A DNA stretch of 64,000 bases from Sphaerisporangium fuscum (GCF_018531465.1 NZ_JAHDTF010000002.1:186001-250000), one strand, 5' to 3'. Shown: positions 8,948-18,237, counted from the stretch's first letter. The notes: generated from the letters alone by a model not told the origin. Program-made: numbers and translations.

Positions 8948-9124
8948 CTCTCCGGGGCATACCTTTGCGATCTGCGGCGCAGCCTAGCGCACCATGTCAG
9001 TTACTAGCCGTGAAAGTCACGATATTTCGCTAAATGGTCTTAATGTTCAGGTCGCGCGTCCCGACACGAGGGCGGCCCGTCCCCCGGTAACCTGAAGGGG
9101 CTCCAGTTCCCAGGAAGGACCGTT

Positions 9125-9649
9125 GTGCAGCTTATTCGACGCCTGTATGACAGGTTCTCCTCGCTGTTCCACGAGCTCGCGAAGTTCGGCGCGGTGGGAG
9201 CCGTCGCCTTCGTGGTCGACACCGGCGGCACGAACCTCCTGCGCTACGGAGCCCATCTCGGGCCGGTGACCTCCAAGGTCATCGCCACGGTGATCGCCGC
9301 CACCCTGACCTACCTCGCCAACCGCTTCTGGACCTGGCGGCACCGCGAGAAGTCGGGTCTCGCCCGCGAATACTTCCTGTTCTTCATGCTCAACGGTATC
9401 GGGCTGCTGATCTCGGTGCTCATCATCGGGTTCGTCGAATACACGCTCGAATTGCGCACCTTGCTCGCCTACAACGTCTCGATCGTGATCGGCACCGCGC
9501 TCGGCACCCTGTTCCGCTACTGGTCGTACAAGAAATGGGTGTTCCTCCCGCCGGAGCTGCCTCCCGTCGACCCGCACACCGGGCTCCCCGAGACCGGCGC
9601 GAGCGCGTCGGCCACTCCCCAAGCCGGCCCGGTCACGCAGGCCCGCTGA
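9125..9649 (+). CDS. GtrA family membrane protein
   Basis: The 174-residue protein has four predicted membrane helices. The first follows the family opening ELAKFGAVGAVAFVVD, the second includes TYLANRFWTW, and the last ends in LFRYWSYKKWVF, all typical of GtrA/DPMS proteins. These are thought to move polyprenyl-linked sugars across the membrane in cell-wall glycan modification. The start is a GTG with a GGAAGGAC ribosome site. The gene ends inside the 3' end of the convergent histidine kinase gene (17-bp overlap). A GtrA gene next to purE/purK and a two-component pair is, from memory, a recurring order in actinobacteria. Confidence 0.9.
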   Translation: MQLIRRLYDRFSSLFHELAKFGAVGAVAFVVDTGGTNLLRYGAHLGPVTSKVIATVIAATLTYLANRFWTWRHREKSGLAREYFLFFMLNGIGLLISVLIIGFVEYTLELRTLLAYNVSIVIGTALGTLFRYWSYKKWVFLPPELPPVDPHTGLPETGASASATPQAGPVTQAR

Positions 9650-10904
9650 CCACCCGGTGCCGCGCGGCCTGCTCGGCGTGCCGCAGGAACAGCGCGAAGA
9701 CGGCCGGCTGCGACCGTACGAGCTCCAGACGCCCGCCGTCGGAGGCGGTGAGCGCCCGGGCCAGCGTCAGGCCCAGCCCGGTCCCTCCCGCGCCGCTCAC
9801 GTTGCGCTCGAAGACGCGCGCCCGCAGATGCTCGGGGATGCCGGGCCCCTCGTCGGCCACCTCGATCACCACGGACCTGTCGGAACTGCCGGTGGTGATG
9901 GTCACCGGGCCGTCACCATGCTCCAGGGAGTTCTCCAGCAGCGTCGACACCACCTGGCTCAGCCCGCCCTTGCTGACCAGCGCGCGCAGCCCGCGGTCCC
10001 CCTCCAGGTGCAGCGACCGCCGTGACCTGCGGAACGCCGGCTCCCATTCGGTGATCTGCTGACGCAGCACCTCGTCGAGCGAGATGGCCTCGGCCTGGGC
10101 GTGGCGCTGCCTGCGGGCGGCGGCGAGCAGCTCGTCGATGACCGCGGTGAGCCGTTCGGCCTGCACGATCGCCGCCTCCCCCTCCTCACGCACGATCGTG
10201 GGCTGGTCGGCGGCGGCGACGATCTCCTCCAGCCGCATGGTGAGCCCGGTGAGCGGCGTCCGCAGCTGGTGGGAGGCGTCGGTGGCGAACTCGCGCTCGC
10301 GGCTGAGCAGGTCGGCGATGCGGGTCGCGCTGCGGTCGAGCACCTCGGCCACCCGGTCGAGCTCGGGTATCCCGTACCGGTGCCTGCTCGGCCGTGCCTC
10401 ACCTGAGCCCAGCCGCTCCGCGATCCGCGCCAGATCCTGGAGCGGCAGGGTCAACCGGCGTGACTGCACGACGGCGAGCGCGACCGCGACGGCGAGCGCC
10501 AGGCCCGCCAGCGCGACGATGAGCAGGAGCCATCCATGGATGTTCCGCTCCACTTGGGCTCGGTCCCGCGTTATCCGGACGTAGACCCCGCTCTCGGAGT
10601 GGGTCTCCTCGGTCATCTGGCGGTCGGGGGGCGGTTCCGTGCCGACGATGACGGTCGGGCTGTTCCGGATGAAGATCTGGACGTACCTGTTGGGATACTG
10701 CCGCTGGAGCTCGTCGGGATCGATCGGCCGATCCTCGATGCGGGCGTATTCCACCTGGCTCAGCAGCAGCGTCGCCTGGGCCCGGAGCTGTTGGACCGCC
10801 TCGTCGTCGATGAGGCGGGTCACCACCAGGCCGAGCGGCACCCCCAGCAGCAGGACCGCGATGGCCGCGACCACCAGGGTCGAGGACAGCAACCTCCGGC
10901 GCAT
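9633..10904 (-). CDS. Sensor histidine kinase
   Basis: The 423-residue protein is a membrane histidine kinase. It has TM1 at about residues 8-30, an extracytoplasmic sensor of about 90 residues, TM2 near 124-146, a HAMP region, a HisKA domain with phosphoacceptor SHQLRTPLTG, and an ATPase domain with N box LLENSLEHGDG, G1 box DEGPGIPEH and G2 GTGLGLTLA. The ATG start is 11 bp after the response-regulator stop, so the two genes form an operon with the regulator first. The signal is not predictable from sequence. Confidence 0.95.
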   Translation of the reverse strand: MRRRLLSSTLVVAAIAVLLLGVPLGLVVTRLIDDEAVQQLRAQATLLLSQVEYARIEDRPIDPDELQRQYPNRYVQIFIRNSPTVIVGTEPPPDRQMTEETHSESGVYVRITRDRAQVERNIHGWLLLIVALAGLALAVAVALAVVQSRRLTLPLQDLARIAERLGSGEARPSRHRYGIPELDRVAEVLDRSATRIADLLSREREFATDASHQLRTPLTGLTMRLEEIVAAADQPTIVREEGEAAIVQAERLTAVIDELLAAARRQRHAQAEAISLDEVLRQQITEWEPAFRRSRRSLHLEGDRGLRALVSKGGLSQVVSTLLENSLEHGDGPVTITTGSSDRSVVIEVADEGPGIPEHLRARVFERNVSGAGGTGLGLTLARALTASDGGRLELVRSQPAVFALFLRHAEQAARHRVVSGPA

Positions 10905-10915
10905 CTAGCTACGTG

Positions 10916-11584
10916 CTATTCGCGCTCGAACCGGAAGCCGACTCCACGAACCGTGGTGATGTAGCGCGGCTTGGCGGCGTCGTCCCCCAGCTTGCGTCGC
11001 AGCCACGAGATGTGCATGTCGAGTGTCTTGGTCGACCCCCACCAGTTGGTGTCCCACACCTCGCGCATGATCTGCTCGCGGGTGACGACCTTGCCGGCGT
11101 CGCGGACCAGCACGCGCAGCAGGTCGAACTCTTTGGTGGTCAGGTGCAGCTCCTTGTCCCCCATCCAGGCGCGGCGCGAGTCGGCGTCGATGCGCACGCC
11201 CTGGACCACGGGGGTCTCGGACGTGCCGCGCCGCAGCAGCGCTCGCACCCGGGCGAGTAGCTCGGCGAGCCGGAACGGTTTGGTGACATAGTCATCGGCC
11301 CCCGCGTCGAGACCGACCACGGTGTCGACCTCGTCGACGCGGGCCGTCAGGATGAGTACTGGTGTGCCGTGCCCTTCGGCGCGGATCCGGCGGGCCACCT
11401 CCAGGCCGTCCATTTCGGGCAGGCCCAAATCGAGCACGATGAGGTCGACGCCCCCGGACAGAGCCCTTTCCAGGGCCTGCGGGCCATCGGGGCTCACCTC
11501 CACCTGGTAGCCCTCTCGGCGCAGGGCGCGCGCCAGGGGCTCGGAGATCGAGGTGTCATCCTCGGCGAGAAGTACGCAGGTCAT
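10916..11584 (-). CDS. OmpR/PhoB-type response regulator
   Basis: The 222-residue regulator has an N-terminal receiver domain (acidic pair E8, D9, D10; phosphoacceptor D52 in VLDLGLPEMDG; TAR and the conserved Lys in VTKPF) and a C-terminal winged helix (DLLRVLVRDAGKVVTREQI, then ITTVRGVGFRFE). It is the partner of the following sensor kinase and is transcribed first. The 180-bp gap upstream probably holds the promoter. Confidence 0.96.
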   Translation of the reverse strand: MTCVLLAEDDTSISEPLARALRREGYQVEVSPDGPQALERALSGGVDLIVLDLGLPEMDGLEVARRIRAEGHGTPVLILTARVDEVDTVVGLDAGADDYVTKPFRLAELLARVRALLRRGTSETPVVQGVRIDADSRRAWMGDKELHLTTKEFDLLRVLVRDAGKVVTREQIMREVWDTNWWGSTKTLDMHISWLRRKLGDDAAKPRYITTVRGVGFRFERE

Positions 11585-11765
11585 AAAGCGATCGTAGGAC
11601 CTTAGGCGATCGTTTCCCGGGTACAGCGCGCGGTTTGACTCGTCGTTGACCCACCAATTGACCTGGGCAAAGACGGAGAAACGGGGAGGAGCCCTCCCGC
11701 ACTACCTGGTACCCCAGGAGCCCCACTCGTACCCCTGCCGAGTGGCCCCGGCTTCCCCGGAACGA

Positions 11766-12254
11766 TCAGGAACCGGACTCGCCGGGAAGCTCCAGGAACC
11801 GCTGGACGTACAGAGGCTCACCGAGCTTGTCCAGCAGGTGCAGTTCGGTCTCGAGGTAGTCGATGTGGTGTTCCTCGTCCTGGAGGATGTCCTCGAAGAT
11901 GCGCGCCGAGGTCGTGTCGCCGCGCTCCCGCATCAGCCTGATGCCGGGGCGCAGCCGCTGGACGACGCCGATCTCCAGCTGCAGGTCGGCCTCCAGCTGC
12001 TCCCGGATGGTCTGGCCGATGTGGAGGGTGCCGAGTTTCTGGTAGTTCGGCAGGCCGTCGAGGAAGAGGATGCGGTCGGTCAGCACTTCGGCGTGTCGCA
12101 TCTCGTCGATCGACTCGGCCCGGGTGTAGGCCGCGAGCTTGGTGTACCCCCAGTTCTCCTGCATCTTGGCGTGCAGGAAGTACTGGTTGATGGCGGTGAG
12201 TTCCGACGTCAGCTGCTCGTTCAGCAGAGCGATGATCTCTGTGTCCCCCTGCAT
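11766..12254 (-). CDS. bfr: Bacterioferritin
   Basis: Bfr (162 residues) forms the 24-subunit heme-containing iron-storage shell. Ferroxidase ligands E18, E51 and H54 and the heme-ligating M52 are all at the usual positions (SELTAINQYF, then DEMRHAE), with the second Glu/His set in DEEHHIDYLE. Length is normal. It lies 15 bp after the ferredoxin gene bfd, and both are downstream of two DtxR-type boxes, so iron-dependent control of the pair is likely. Confidence 0.97.
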   Translation of the reverse strand: MQGDTEIIALLNEQLTSELTAINQYFLHAKMQENWGYTKLAAYTRAESIDEMRHAEVLTDRILFLDGLPNYQKLGTLHIGQTIREQLEADLQLEIGVVQRLRPGIRLMRERGDTTSARIFEDILQDEEHHIDYLETELHLLDKLGEPLYVQRFLELPGESGS

Positions 12255-12269
12255 GGCAAACCCCTCGTT

Positions 12270-12449
12270 CTACGCGGTTGCGGCAAGTTCCTCAGATCGC
12301 TTCAGGATCGCACATACCTTCCGCACGCATGTCGCGCAGTCCTTGCCGGCGCCCGTGGCGTCCCGGATCTGCCGGGCGCTCCTCGCGCCTGCGGCGATGC
12401 AGTCGTGGACCTCGCTCTCGGTCACGGCCATGCAGATGCAGACGTACAT
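12270..12449 (-). CDS. bfd: Bacterioferritin-associated ferredoxin
   Basis: This small gene encodes 59 residues starting MYVCICMAVT. The four [2Fe-2S] ligands are C4, C6, C38 and C41 (CxC then CATC), the Bfd pattern. Bfd docks on bacterioferritin and supplies electrons to release stored iron. It is directly upstream of bfr on the same strand and directly downstream of two iron boxes. The family normally has about 55-75 residues, so the gene is complete. Confidence 0.93.
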   Translation of the reverse strand: MYVCICMAVTESEVHDCIAAGARSARQIRDATGAGKDCATCVRKVCAILKRSEELAATA

Positions 12450-12474
12450 AGGGGAAGGGCCTCTCGCCAGGCAA

Positions 12475-12493
12475 ATAGGTTAGGCATACCTAA
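12475..12493. promoter_or_regulatory. DtxR/IdeR iron box 1 upstream of bfd-bfr
   Basis: The 19-bp site matches the consensus TTAGGTTAGGCTAACCTAA at 16 positions. It lies 26 bp upstream of the bfd start codon, close to where the promoter must be. Iron-loaded DtxR-family regulators bind such sites; in mycobacteria, tandem boxes upstream of bacterioferritin genes mediate activation when iron is plentiful. Confidence 0.75.
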
Positions 12494-12503
12494 GGTAACT
12501 CAC

Positions 12504-12522
12504 TTCGGTAAGGCTTGCCTAT
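12504..12522. promoter_or_regulatory. DtxR/IdeR iron box 2 upstream of bfd-bfr
   Basis: This second site, 10 bp beyond the first, matches the iron-box consensus at 14 of 19 positions. Tandem spacing of about 29 bp centre to centre suggests two DtxR dimer pairs, as seen at iron-storage promoters where the regulator activates. Confidence 0.6.
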
Positions 12523-12559
12523 GTGAGGTACGCCACCGGCGAGAGGCCCTTTCGCCGGG

Positions 12560-13183
12560 TCAGTGCCCGCGGGCGATCCACTTCTCCAGGTCGGGCGCCT
12601 CGGCGCCGATGCTGGTGGAGTCGCCGTGCCCGGTGTTGACGACGGTCTCCGGGGGCAGCACGAGCAGGCGGTCCCTGATCGAGTCGATGATCGTCTCGAA
12701 CGACGAGTACGACCGTCCGGTGGCGCCCGGCCCGCCCGAGAAGAGCGTGTCGCCGCTGAAGAGCACGCCGAGCTCGGGGGCGTGCAGGCAGACGGCGCCC
12801 GGCGCGTGGCCGGGCGTGTGCAGCACGCGCAGCGTCGTGCCGCCCACCTCGATCGTGTCGCCGTCGGCCAGCGGGTCGTACCGCCGGGCCGTGCCGTACA
12901 CCATCTCCCACAGCACCGAGTCGGCCGGGTGCAGCAGGATCGGCGCGCCGGTCGCGTCCGCCAGGGCGCCCGCCGCGTTGATGTGGTCGTTGTGGGCGTG
13001 GGTGCAGACGATCGCCTTCAGCCGCCGGTCGCCCACCGCCTCGCGGATGGCGCCGGCGTCGTGGGCCGCGTCGATCACCACGACCTCACGCTCGTCGCCG
13101 ACGATCCACACGTTGTTGTCGACGTCCCAGGTGCCGCCATCGAGCGTGAACGTGCCCGACGTGACGATCTTCTCGATGCTCAT
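12560..13183 (-). CDS. MBL-fold metallo-hydrolase next to mycothiol formaldehyde dehydrogenase
   Basis: The 207-residue protein is a glyoxalase-II-like metallo-beta-lactamase-fold hydrolase. The metal-binding motif is THAHNDH, followed by further ligands in TPGHAPG, FSGDTLF and the late His of NTGHGD. It sits 30 bp after the S-(hydroxymethyl)mycothiol dehydrogenase gene with a GGAGGAA ribosome site. The same pairing occurs in mycobacteria (Rv2259/Rv2260, from memory). It may hydrolyse S-formylmycothiol or another mycothiol thioester; this role is inferred from context. Confidence 0.9.
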   Translation of the reverse strand: MSIEKIVTSGTFTLDGGTWDVDNNVWIVGDEREVVVIDAAHDAGAIREAVGDRRLKAIVCTHAHNDHINAAGALADATGAPILLHPADSVLWEMVYGTARRYDPLADGDTIEVGGTTLRVLHTPGHAPGAVCLHAPELGVLFSGDTLFSGGPGATGRSYSSFETIIDSIRDRLLVLPPETVVNTGHGDSTSIGAEAPDLEKWIARGH

Positions 13184-13213
13184 CGCACTTCCTCCGTATA
13201 CCGACCCGCTCCG

Positions 13214-14299
13214 TCACAGGACCACGACGGAACGGAGCACCTCGCCCCGATGCATCTTGGCGAACGCCTCCTCGACCTCGTCCAGCTCGATGGTCTCGGA
13301 GACGAAGCCGTCGAGGTTGAGCCGGCCCTGCAGGTAGAGGTCGATGAGCATCGGGAAGTCGCGGCTCGGCAGGCAGTCGCCGTACCACGACGACTTCAGC
13401 GCCCCGCCCCGGCCGAAGACGTCGAGCAGCGGGAGCTCCAGCGTCATGTCGGGGGTCGGCACGCCGACCAGCACCACCGTCCCGGCCAGGTCGCGGGCGT
13501 AGAACGCCTGCTTGTAGGTCTCGGGGCGGCCCACGGCCTCGATCACGACGTCGGCCCCGTGGCCGCCGGTGAGCTCGCGGATCGCCTCCACCGGGTCGGT
13601 CGTGCGGGAGTTGACGGTGTGGGTGGCGCCGAACTGGCCGGCCAGCTCGAGCTTGCGGTCGTCCACGTCCACCGCGATGATCTTGGAGGCGCCGGCGACC
13701 GAGGAGCCGAGGATGGCGGCGTCGCCGACCCCGCCGCAGCCGATCACGGCCACCGAGTCGCCCCGCGTCACGCCGCCGGTGTTGATCGCCGCCCCGAGCC
13801 CGGCCATCACGCCGCACCCCAGCAGCCCGGCGACGGCCGGCCTGGCGTCCGGGTCGACCTTGGTGCACTGCCCGGCCGCGACCAGCGTCTTCTCGGCGAA
13901 CGCCCCGATGCCGAGCGCGGGGCTGAGCGGGGTGCCGTCGGCGAGGGTCATCTTCTGGCCGGCGTTGTGGGTGGCGAAGCAGTACCACGGGCGGCCGCGC
14001 AGGCACGCCCGGCAGTTCCCGCAGACGGCGCGCCAGTTGAGGATCACGTAGTCGCCGGGGGCCACGCCGGTCACGCCGGGGCCGACCGCCTCGACGACCC
14101 CCGCCGCCTCGTGGCCGAGCAGGAAGGGGAACTCGTCGTTGATCCCACCCTCGCGGTAGTGCAGGTCGGTGTGACACACGCCGCACGCCTGCACGTTCAC
14201 CACCGCCTCACCGGGCCCCGGGTCGGGCACGATCACGGTCTGCACCGTCACGGGCTCGCCCTTGCCTCCGGCGATGACGCCCCGGACTTCGTACGGCAT
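13214..14299 (-). CDS. mscR: S-(hydroxymethyl)mycothiol dehydrogenase
   Basis: The 361-residue zinc alcohol dehydrogenase oxidises the formaldehyde-mycothiol adduct and can reduce S-nitrosomycothiol. Evidence is the class III-like pattern [27 protein letters not shown], a four-Cys structural zinc loop ([15 protein letters not shown]), and the Rossmann motif GCGGVGDAA. The start is the ATG behind GGGAGGGACC. The pairing with an MBL-fold hydrolase gene strongly supports mycothiol rather than glutathione as partner, as does the actinobacterial host. It works in formaldehyde and nitrosative-stress detoxification. Confidence 0.9.
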   Translation of the reverse strand: MPYEVRGVIAGGKGEPVTVQTVIVPDPGPGEAVVNVQACGVCHTDLHYREGGINDEFPFLLGHEAAGVVEAVGPGVTGVAPGDYVILNWRAVCGNCRACLRGRPWYCFATHNAGQKMTLADGTPLSPALGIGAFAEKTLVAAGQCTKVDPDARPAVAGLLGCGVMAGLGAAINTGGVTRGDSVAVIGCGGVGDAAILGSSVAGASKIIAVDVDDRKLELAGQFGATHTVNSRTTDPVEAIRELTGGHGADVVIEAVGRPETYKQAFYARDLAGTVVLVGVPTPDMTLELPLLDVFGRGGALKSSWYGDCLPSRDFPMLIDLYLQGRLNLDGFVSETIELDEVEEAFAKMHRGEVLRSVVVL

Positions 14300-14373
14300 G
14301 GTGGGTCCCTCCCTTTGTCGACGCTTCCACGCACGTGGCAGGCGTTCAGAATGGTGACGCGGTGTCACCCCCG

Positions 14374-15396
14374 TCAAGACCGTCGTAGCACGTAGGGCTG
14401 GATCATCCCGAGGCCGCGTGCCGGTCGGCGGCGGATCCGCTGCGCGGTCAGACCGGAGCTGCCCGCCACACCGTCGGCCATGCCCTGGTCCACCAGCACG
14501 GTGCACGGGCGGGCGATGGCGGTCAGCCGCGCGGCCAGGTTGACGGTCGTCCCGAAGACGTCGCCCATCACCGGGAGCACCGGGCCGTACGTCAGGCCGA
14601 CGCGCACCTCCCTGCCCTCGTCGCGGATCACGTCGACCAGCTCCAGCGCGATGCGCGCGGCCGTCTCGGCGGTGGGCGCGGTGAACAGCACCTCGTCGCC
14701 GAGGGTCTTGACCAGCCGGGCGCCGTGGGCGGCGACCACGTCGGAGGTCTTGGACTCGAAGTTCTCCACCAGCTCCGCCAGCCCCTGCTCGTCCAGCGAG
14801 CGGGAGACCTGGGTGAACGACACCAGGTCGGCGAAGCCCACGGCCAGGGTCAGCCGGCCGGGCAGTGTCTCGGCGTTCATGTCGGTGATCGCCAGCAGCC
14901 GCGTGCCCGCCGCGGCGAGCTGGGCCCGCCACACGTGGATGAGGAGGCGCTCGAAGTCGGGCAGGAGCGCCCCCGCGGTCTGCAGGACGCCCGCGAGTTC
15001 CTTGTCGGTCGGCGGCTCGGACCGGTCGAGCATCGTCCCGATCATGATCTCGGCCTGCCACTGGGCGAGCCTGGCCGTGGTCTGGCCGAGCGCCCGCGCC
15101 AGGCGGACCACGGTCTCCTCGTCGATCACCTCGGCGTCGAGCAGGGCGGCGACCCGGCGCAGCGCCTCCACGTCGGCGTCGGTGAAGGCGGGGGTGTCGT
15201 CGGCGGGCGTGGCGAACCCCAGCGCCCGCCAGATGCGCTGGGCGAGCTCCGCGGACACGCCGGCCCGCCCTGAGACCTCGCTCCGCGTGTGGCGGGGCGG
15301 GGAGCCGACGAACAGCCGCTCTATCTGGTCGGCCGTCGGACGGGTGACGGCCTCGGTCTCGCGCACCTTCAGGAGGTTACGCCAGGTTCGCGGCAT
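14374..15396 (-). CDS. Class III adenylate cyclase with N-terminal regulatory domain
   Basis: The 340-residue protein joins an N-terminal helical regulatory domain (about residues 1-155, including [20 protein letters not shown]) to a C-terminal class III cyclase domain. The latter has the first metal Asp in [11 protein letters not shown], the substrate Lys and second Asp in [11 protein letters not shown] and transition-state residues in VNLAARLTA. This layout is that of mycobacterial Rv1264 and of Streptomyces Cya, where the N-terminal part inhibits the enzyme in a pH-dependent way. It makes cAMP in the cytoplasm. It starts 3 bp after the stop of the PH-domain protein gene, so the two are coupled. 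Confidence 0.93.
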   Translation of the reverse strand: MPRTWRNLLKVRETEAVTRPTADQIERLFVGSPPRHTRSEVSGRAGVSAELAQRIWRALGFATPADDTPAFTDADVEALRRVAALLDAEVIDEETVVRLARALGQTTARLAQWQAEIMIGTMLDRSEPPTDKELAGVLQTAGALLPDFERLLIHVWRAQLAAAGTRLLAITDMNAETLPGRLTLAVGFADLVSFTQVSRSLDEQGLAELVENFESKTSDVVAAHGARLVKTLGDEVLFTAPTAETAARIALELVDVIRDEGREVRVGLTYGPVLPVMGDVFGTTVNLAARLTAIARPCTVLVDQGMADGVAGSSGLTAQRIRRRPARGLGMIQPYVLRRS

Positions 15397-15399
15397 GTC

Positions 15400-15912
15400 T
15401 CACCCGCCGTCGATGTCTCCGTCCGACGCGTCCTCCACCAGCCGGAACAGTTCGGCCCGGACCGTCTGGATCTTCGGGATGTCCCTGAGGTTGATCTCGC
15501 CCTTCTCGGAGGCCGACTCCACCACCAGCGTGCCGCAGCCGAGCAGCCGCTCGAGGAAGGTCTGGTCGGAGCTGACGCTGTTGACCTTGGCGAGCGGGAT
15601 GTCGTCCTCGGACTTGCTCAGGATGCCCGTGCTGATGTTGAACCGGTGGGTCGTCAGGGTGTACGACGTGGTCTTCCACCGCAGGTACGGGATGAACGAC
15701 CACAGCGCCAGCGCGACCACCGACACGACGGCCACCGCGATCCAGGCGAGGCCGGCGTATTCGTAGTCGGCCGGGATGAAGTAGAACGCCGCGCTCGACA
15801 CGGCGATGACGAGGATGAGCGCCAGAAAGGGCAAGATCAGGCGCTTGCGGTGCGGATGGAACGAGTGGACGACCCGTTCGCCCTCCGTCAGATGGTTTTC
15901 AGCGAGACCCAT
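15400..15912 (-). CDS. PH domain-containing membrane protein (bPH2/DUF304)
   Basis: The 170-residue protein has a short cytoplasmic N-terminus, two membrane helices (about residues 27-45 and 54-74), then a bacterial PH-like domain beginning KTTSYTLTTHRFNISTG and ending in a short acidic tail. No enzymatic motif is visible. It is located between biotin ligase and the adenylate cyclase, almost touching the cyclase gene. That conserved position suggests a membrane-linked role beside cAMP signalling, but none is established. Confidence 0.85.
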   Translation of the reverse strand: MGLAENHLTEGERVVHSFHPHRKRLILPFLALILVIAVSSAAFYFIPADYEYAGLAWIAVAVVSVVALALWSFIPYLRWKTTSYTLTTHRFNISTGILSKSEDDIPLAKVNSVSSDQTFLERLLGCGTLVVESASEKGEINLRDIPKIQTVRAELFRLVEDASDGDIDGG

Positions 15913-15971
15913 GGGGCAAATCGTGGCACGTCGATATCCCCGACGTCTGCACGACGGGCCGAGCGAGGCGA

Positions 15972-16790
15972 TCAGCGGGCTCTGACGTGGACGACGTCGC
16001 CGACGCTCAGTGTGTGCTCGACGCCACCCGCGCGCACGAGCAGGTGCCCCGAGCCGTCCACGCCCGTCGCGGTGCCCTCCAGCAGCCGATCCCCTGGCAG
16101 CTCCACGCGGACCCGGCGCCCGACGGTCGCGCTGGAGGCGAGGTAGGCGGCACGCAGGCCGCAGGCGTCGACGTCGCCGCCGGCCCCCGTCCACTCGCGG
16201 TAGTGCGTCTCGATCTCCCGCAGCACGGCCCTGAGCAGCGGGTCGCGGTCGGCGCACTCGGCGCCTTCGATGGCGAGGGACGTCGCGGTGGCCACCGGCA
16301 GCTCCTCGGCCCGCACCGAGACGTTCAGCCCCATGCCGACCACGATGCCGTCCTCCACCCGCTCGGCGAGGATGCCGGCCAGCTTGCGGTCGTCGACGAG
16401 CAGGTCGTTCGGCCACTTCACCCGGACGTCGACGGCCGCCAACCGGCGCAGCGCCGAGGCCGCGGCGACCGCCACCAGCAGCGTCAGCCAGCCCTGCCGT
16501 GCCACGGGCACCGCCGGGCGCAGCAGCATGGAGAAGGTCAGCCCGGAGCGCGCCGGGAGGGTCCACGTGCGGCCCAGACGCCCGCGGCCGGTGAGCTGGT
16601 GCTCCGCCACCAGCACCGTGCCCTCCGGCGCGCCGTCGCGGGCCAGGCCCGCCAGGTCGGCGTTGGTGGAGCCGGTGGCGTCCATGACGGTCAGTTGCTT
16701 CCACAGACCGCCGGGCCGGATCAGGGCCCTGGTCAGCGCCGCCTGCGAGAGCGGCGGCCGGTCGAGATCGGTGTACGGCGAGTCGGGCAC
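15972..16790 (-). CDS. birA: Biotin--[acetyl-CoA-carboxylase] ligase
   Basis: The 272-residue monofunctional ligase attaches biotin to the carrier domain of acyl-CoA carboxylase. The biotin-AMP loop GRGRLGR and the catalytic motif KWPNDLLVDDRKLAG are intact, and the C-terminal SH3-like domain ends the protein. No N-terminal DNA-binding domain is present, so it is not a repressor of the E. coli type. The start is the GTG at 16790, eight bases after GGGAGGAGG; a GTG at 16817 would add nine residues. Its substrate, the biotin carrier of the carboxylase alpha subunit, is encoded at 48.1 kb. Confidence 0.95.
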   Translation of the reverse strand: MPDSPYTDLDRPPLSQAALTRALIRPGGLWKQLTVMDATGSTNADLAGLARDGAPEGTVLVAEHQLTGRGRLGRTWTLPARSGLTFSMLLRPAVPVARQGWLTLLVAVAAASALRRLAAVDVRVKWPNDLLVDDRKLAGILAERVEDGIVVGMGLNVSVRAEELPVATATSLAIEGAECADRDPLLRAVLREIETHYREWTGAGGDVDACGLRAAYLASSATVGRRVRVELPGDRLLEGTATGVDGSGHLLVRAGGVEHTLSVGDVVHVRAR

Positions 16791-16886
16791 CTCTCCATCC
16801 TCCTCCCCCGCCGGCACCGCCCCGACCCGGGGTTCGAGGACGGCCGTCGAGGGGTGATGCTATGAGGGACCCCCGGAGGGCCGGCT

Positions 16887-17780
16887 GTGAGAGGAACGGG
16901 TGAACACCATATGAGCACCACCGAGCACGTTCGCCCTGGTCCGACGACGCGGGTGCGGGTGCGCGAGGTCTCCGGCGGGGCCGCGCGCGACCGGCGCGAC
17001 GACCTGGCCACCGAGGAGCCCCTGGAGATCCGCGTCGCCGCGGGCGGCGCCACGCGCACCCTTGCCGTCACCATGCGGACGCCGGGGGCCGACTTCGAGC
17101 TCGCCGCGGGCTTCCTGGCGGCCGAGGGCGTCGCCGGGCCGGACGACATCCACTCCATCGCCTACTGCACCGACGAGGACCTCCCGCCCGAGGCCCGGTA
17201 CAACACGGTCACCGTACGGCTGCACGGCGCCCACCTGCCGGAGCTTCCCACCATGCACCGGCATTTCATGACATCGAGCGCCTGCGGGGTCTGCGGCACC
17301 GCCAGCCTCGACGCGCTGCGCGAGCGCCGGCGCTCGCTGTCGGCGGGTGAGGCCACCCTGCCGCCCGTTTCGGCCGAGGTGCTGTACGGGCTGCCACGGC
17401 GTCTGCGGGAGGCCCAGGGCATCTTCGGCAAGACCGGCGGCCTGCACGCCGCGGGCCTGTTCACGGCCGACGGGTCGCTGCTGGCGCTGCGGGAGGACGT
17501 GGGCCGCCACAACGCCGTCGACAAGCTCGTCGGCTGGGCCCAGATGAACCACATGGCACCGCTGAGCTCCCACCTGCTGCTCGTCAGCGGCAGGACGAGC
17601 TACGAGATCATGCAGAAGGCCCTGGCCGCCGGCCTTCCCATGGTCTGCGGCGTCTCGGCCCCCTCGTCCCTGGCCGTCGACCTCGCCCGCGAGTTCGGCA
17701 TCACCCTGGTCGGCTTCCTGCGCGACCAGCGCTTCAACATCTACGCCTCCCCCGAGCGGGTCAGCCTCGCGGATCGGTGA
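16887..17780 (+). CDS. fdhD: Formate dehydrogenase accessory sulfurtransferase FdhD
   Basis: FdhD passes sulfur from a cysteine desulfurase to the bis-MGD molybdenum cofactor of formate dehydrogenases. The key Cys pair in SSACGVCG is present, with EEPLEIRV, FGKTGGLHAAG, REDVGRHNAVDKL and the SGRTSYEIMQKA motif. The GTG start has GGAGGG six bases upstream; an ATG at 16911 would remove eight residues and is an alternative. No formate dehydrogenase is in the window, so its client lies elsewhere. The 3' end overlaps the convergent MarR-type gene by 20 bp. Confidence 0.94.
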   Translation: MRGTGEHHMSTTEHVRPGPTTRVRVREVSGGAARDRRDDLATEEPLEIRVAAGGATRTLAVTMRTPGADFELAAGFLAAEGVAGPDDIHSIAYCTDEDLPPEARYNTVTVRLHGAHLPELPTMHRHFMTSSACGVCGTASLDALRERRRSLSAGEATLPPVSAEVLYGLPRRLREAQGIFGKTGGLHAAGLFTADGSLLALREDVGRHNAVDKLVGWAQMNHMAPLSSHLLLVSGRTSYEIMQKALAAGLPMVCGVSAPSSLAVDLAREFGITLVGFLRDQRFNIYASPERVSLADR

Positions 17781-18237
17781 CGGCCGCGAAGTCGCCGACG
17801 AAGCGGGTGAGGAGGCGGGCGAGGGCGGCGCGGTCCTCCTGCGGCCAGGCGGCCGTGGCTTCGGCGATGACCCGTTGACGGAAGGCGTGGATCCCGTCGA
17901 GAGCGGCCCGTCCCTCCGGGGTGAGCAGCAGCAGTGATCTGCGGCCGTCGGCCTGGTCGGCGGCGCGGCGCAGGAGGCCCGCCTCCAGCGCCTGGGCGGT
18001 CAGGCGGCTGGCGCGTGGCTGGTCGACGCCCAGGGCGGCGGCGGCCTCGGTGACGGTCGGGGCGGAGCCGCGCGCGGTCGCGGTGTCCACGGCGTCGAGG
18101 AGCTCGAAGACGGCGTCGGGCAACTCCTCCCGGCCACCGCGTTCCCTGGACAGCCGCGCCAGCGCCCTGCGGGCCTGCGACCGTCTGATCGCCACCATGG
18201 CCTGCTCGATCGCGGCCACGTCCTCGCCGTGTGTCAT
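17761..18237 (-). CDS. MarR family transcriptional regulator
   Basis: The 158-residue winged-helix regulator has the DNA-binding segment TVTEAAAALGVDQPRASRLTAQALEAGLLRR and the wing DQADGRRSLLLLTPEGRAAL. The ATG at 18237 is preferred; in-frame ATGs at 18267 and 18279 lie within a repeated TACAT/ATGTA region that looks like an operator, so they are less likely. It is divergent from a second MarR-like gene and probably controls both. The ligand is unknown. Confidence 0.88.
   Translation of the reverse strand: MTHGEDVAAIEQAMVAIRRSQARRALARLSRERGGREELPDAVFELLDAVDTATARGSAPTVTEAAAALGVDQPRASRLTAQALEAGLLRRAADQADGRRSLLLLTPEGRAALDGIHAFRQRVIAEATAAWPQEDRAALARLLTRFVGDFAAVTDPRG

Noticed and set aside
12245..12256. 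Stretch after bfd considered as a separate promoter for bfr
   Set aside because: Only 15 bp separate bfd and bfr and no promoter elements fit; the iron boxes upstream of bfd serve both genes.
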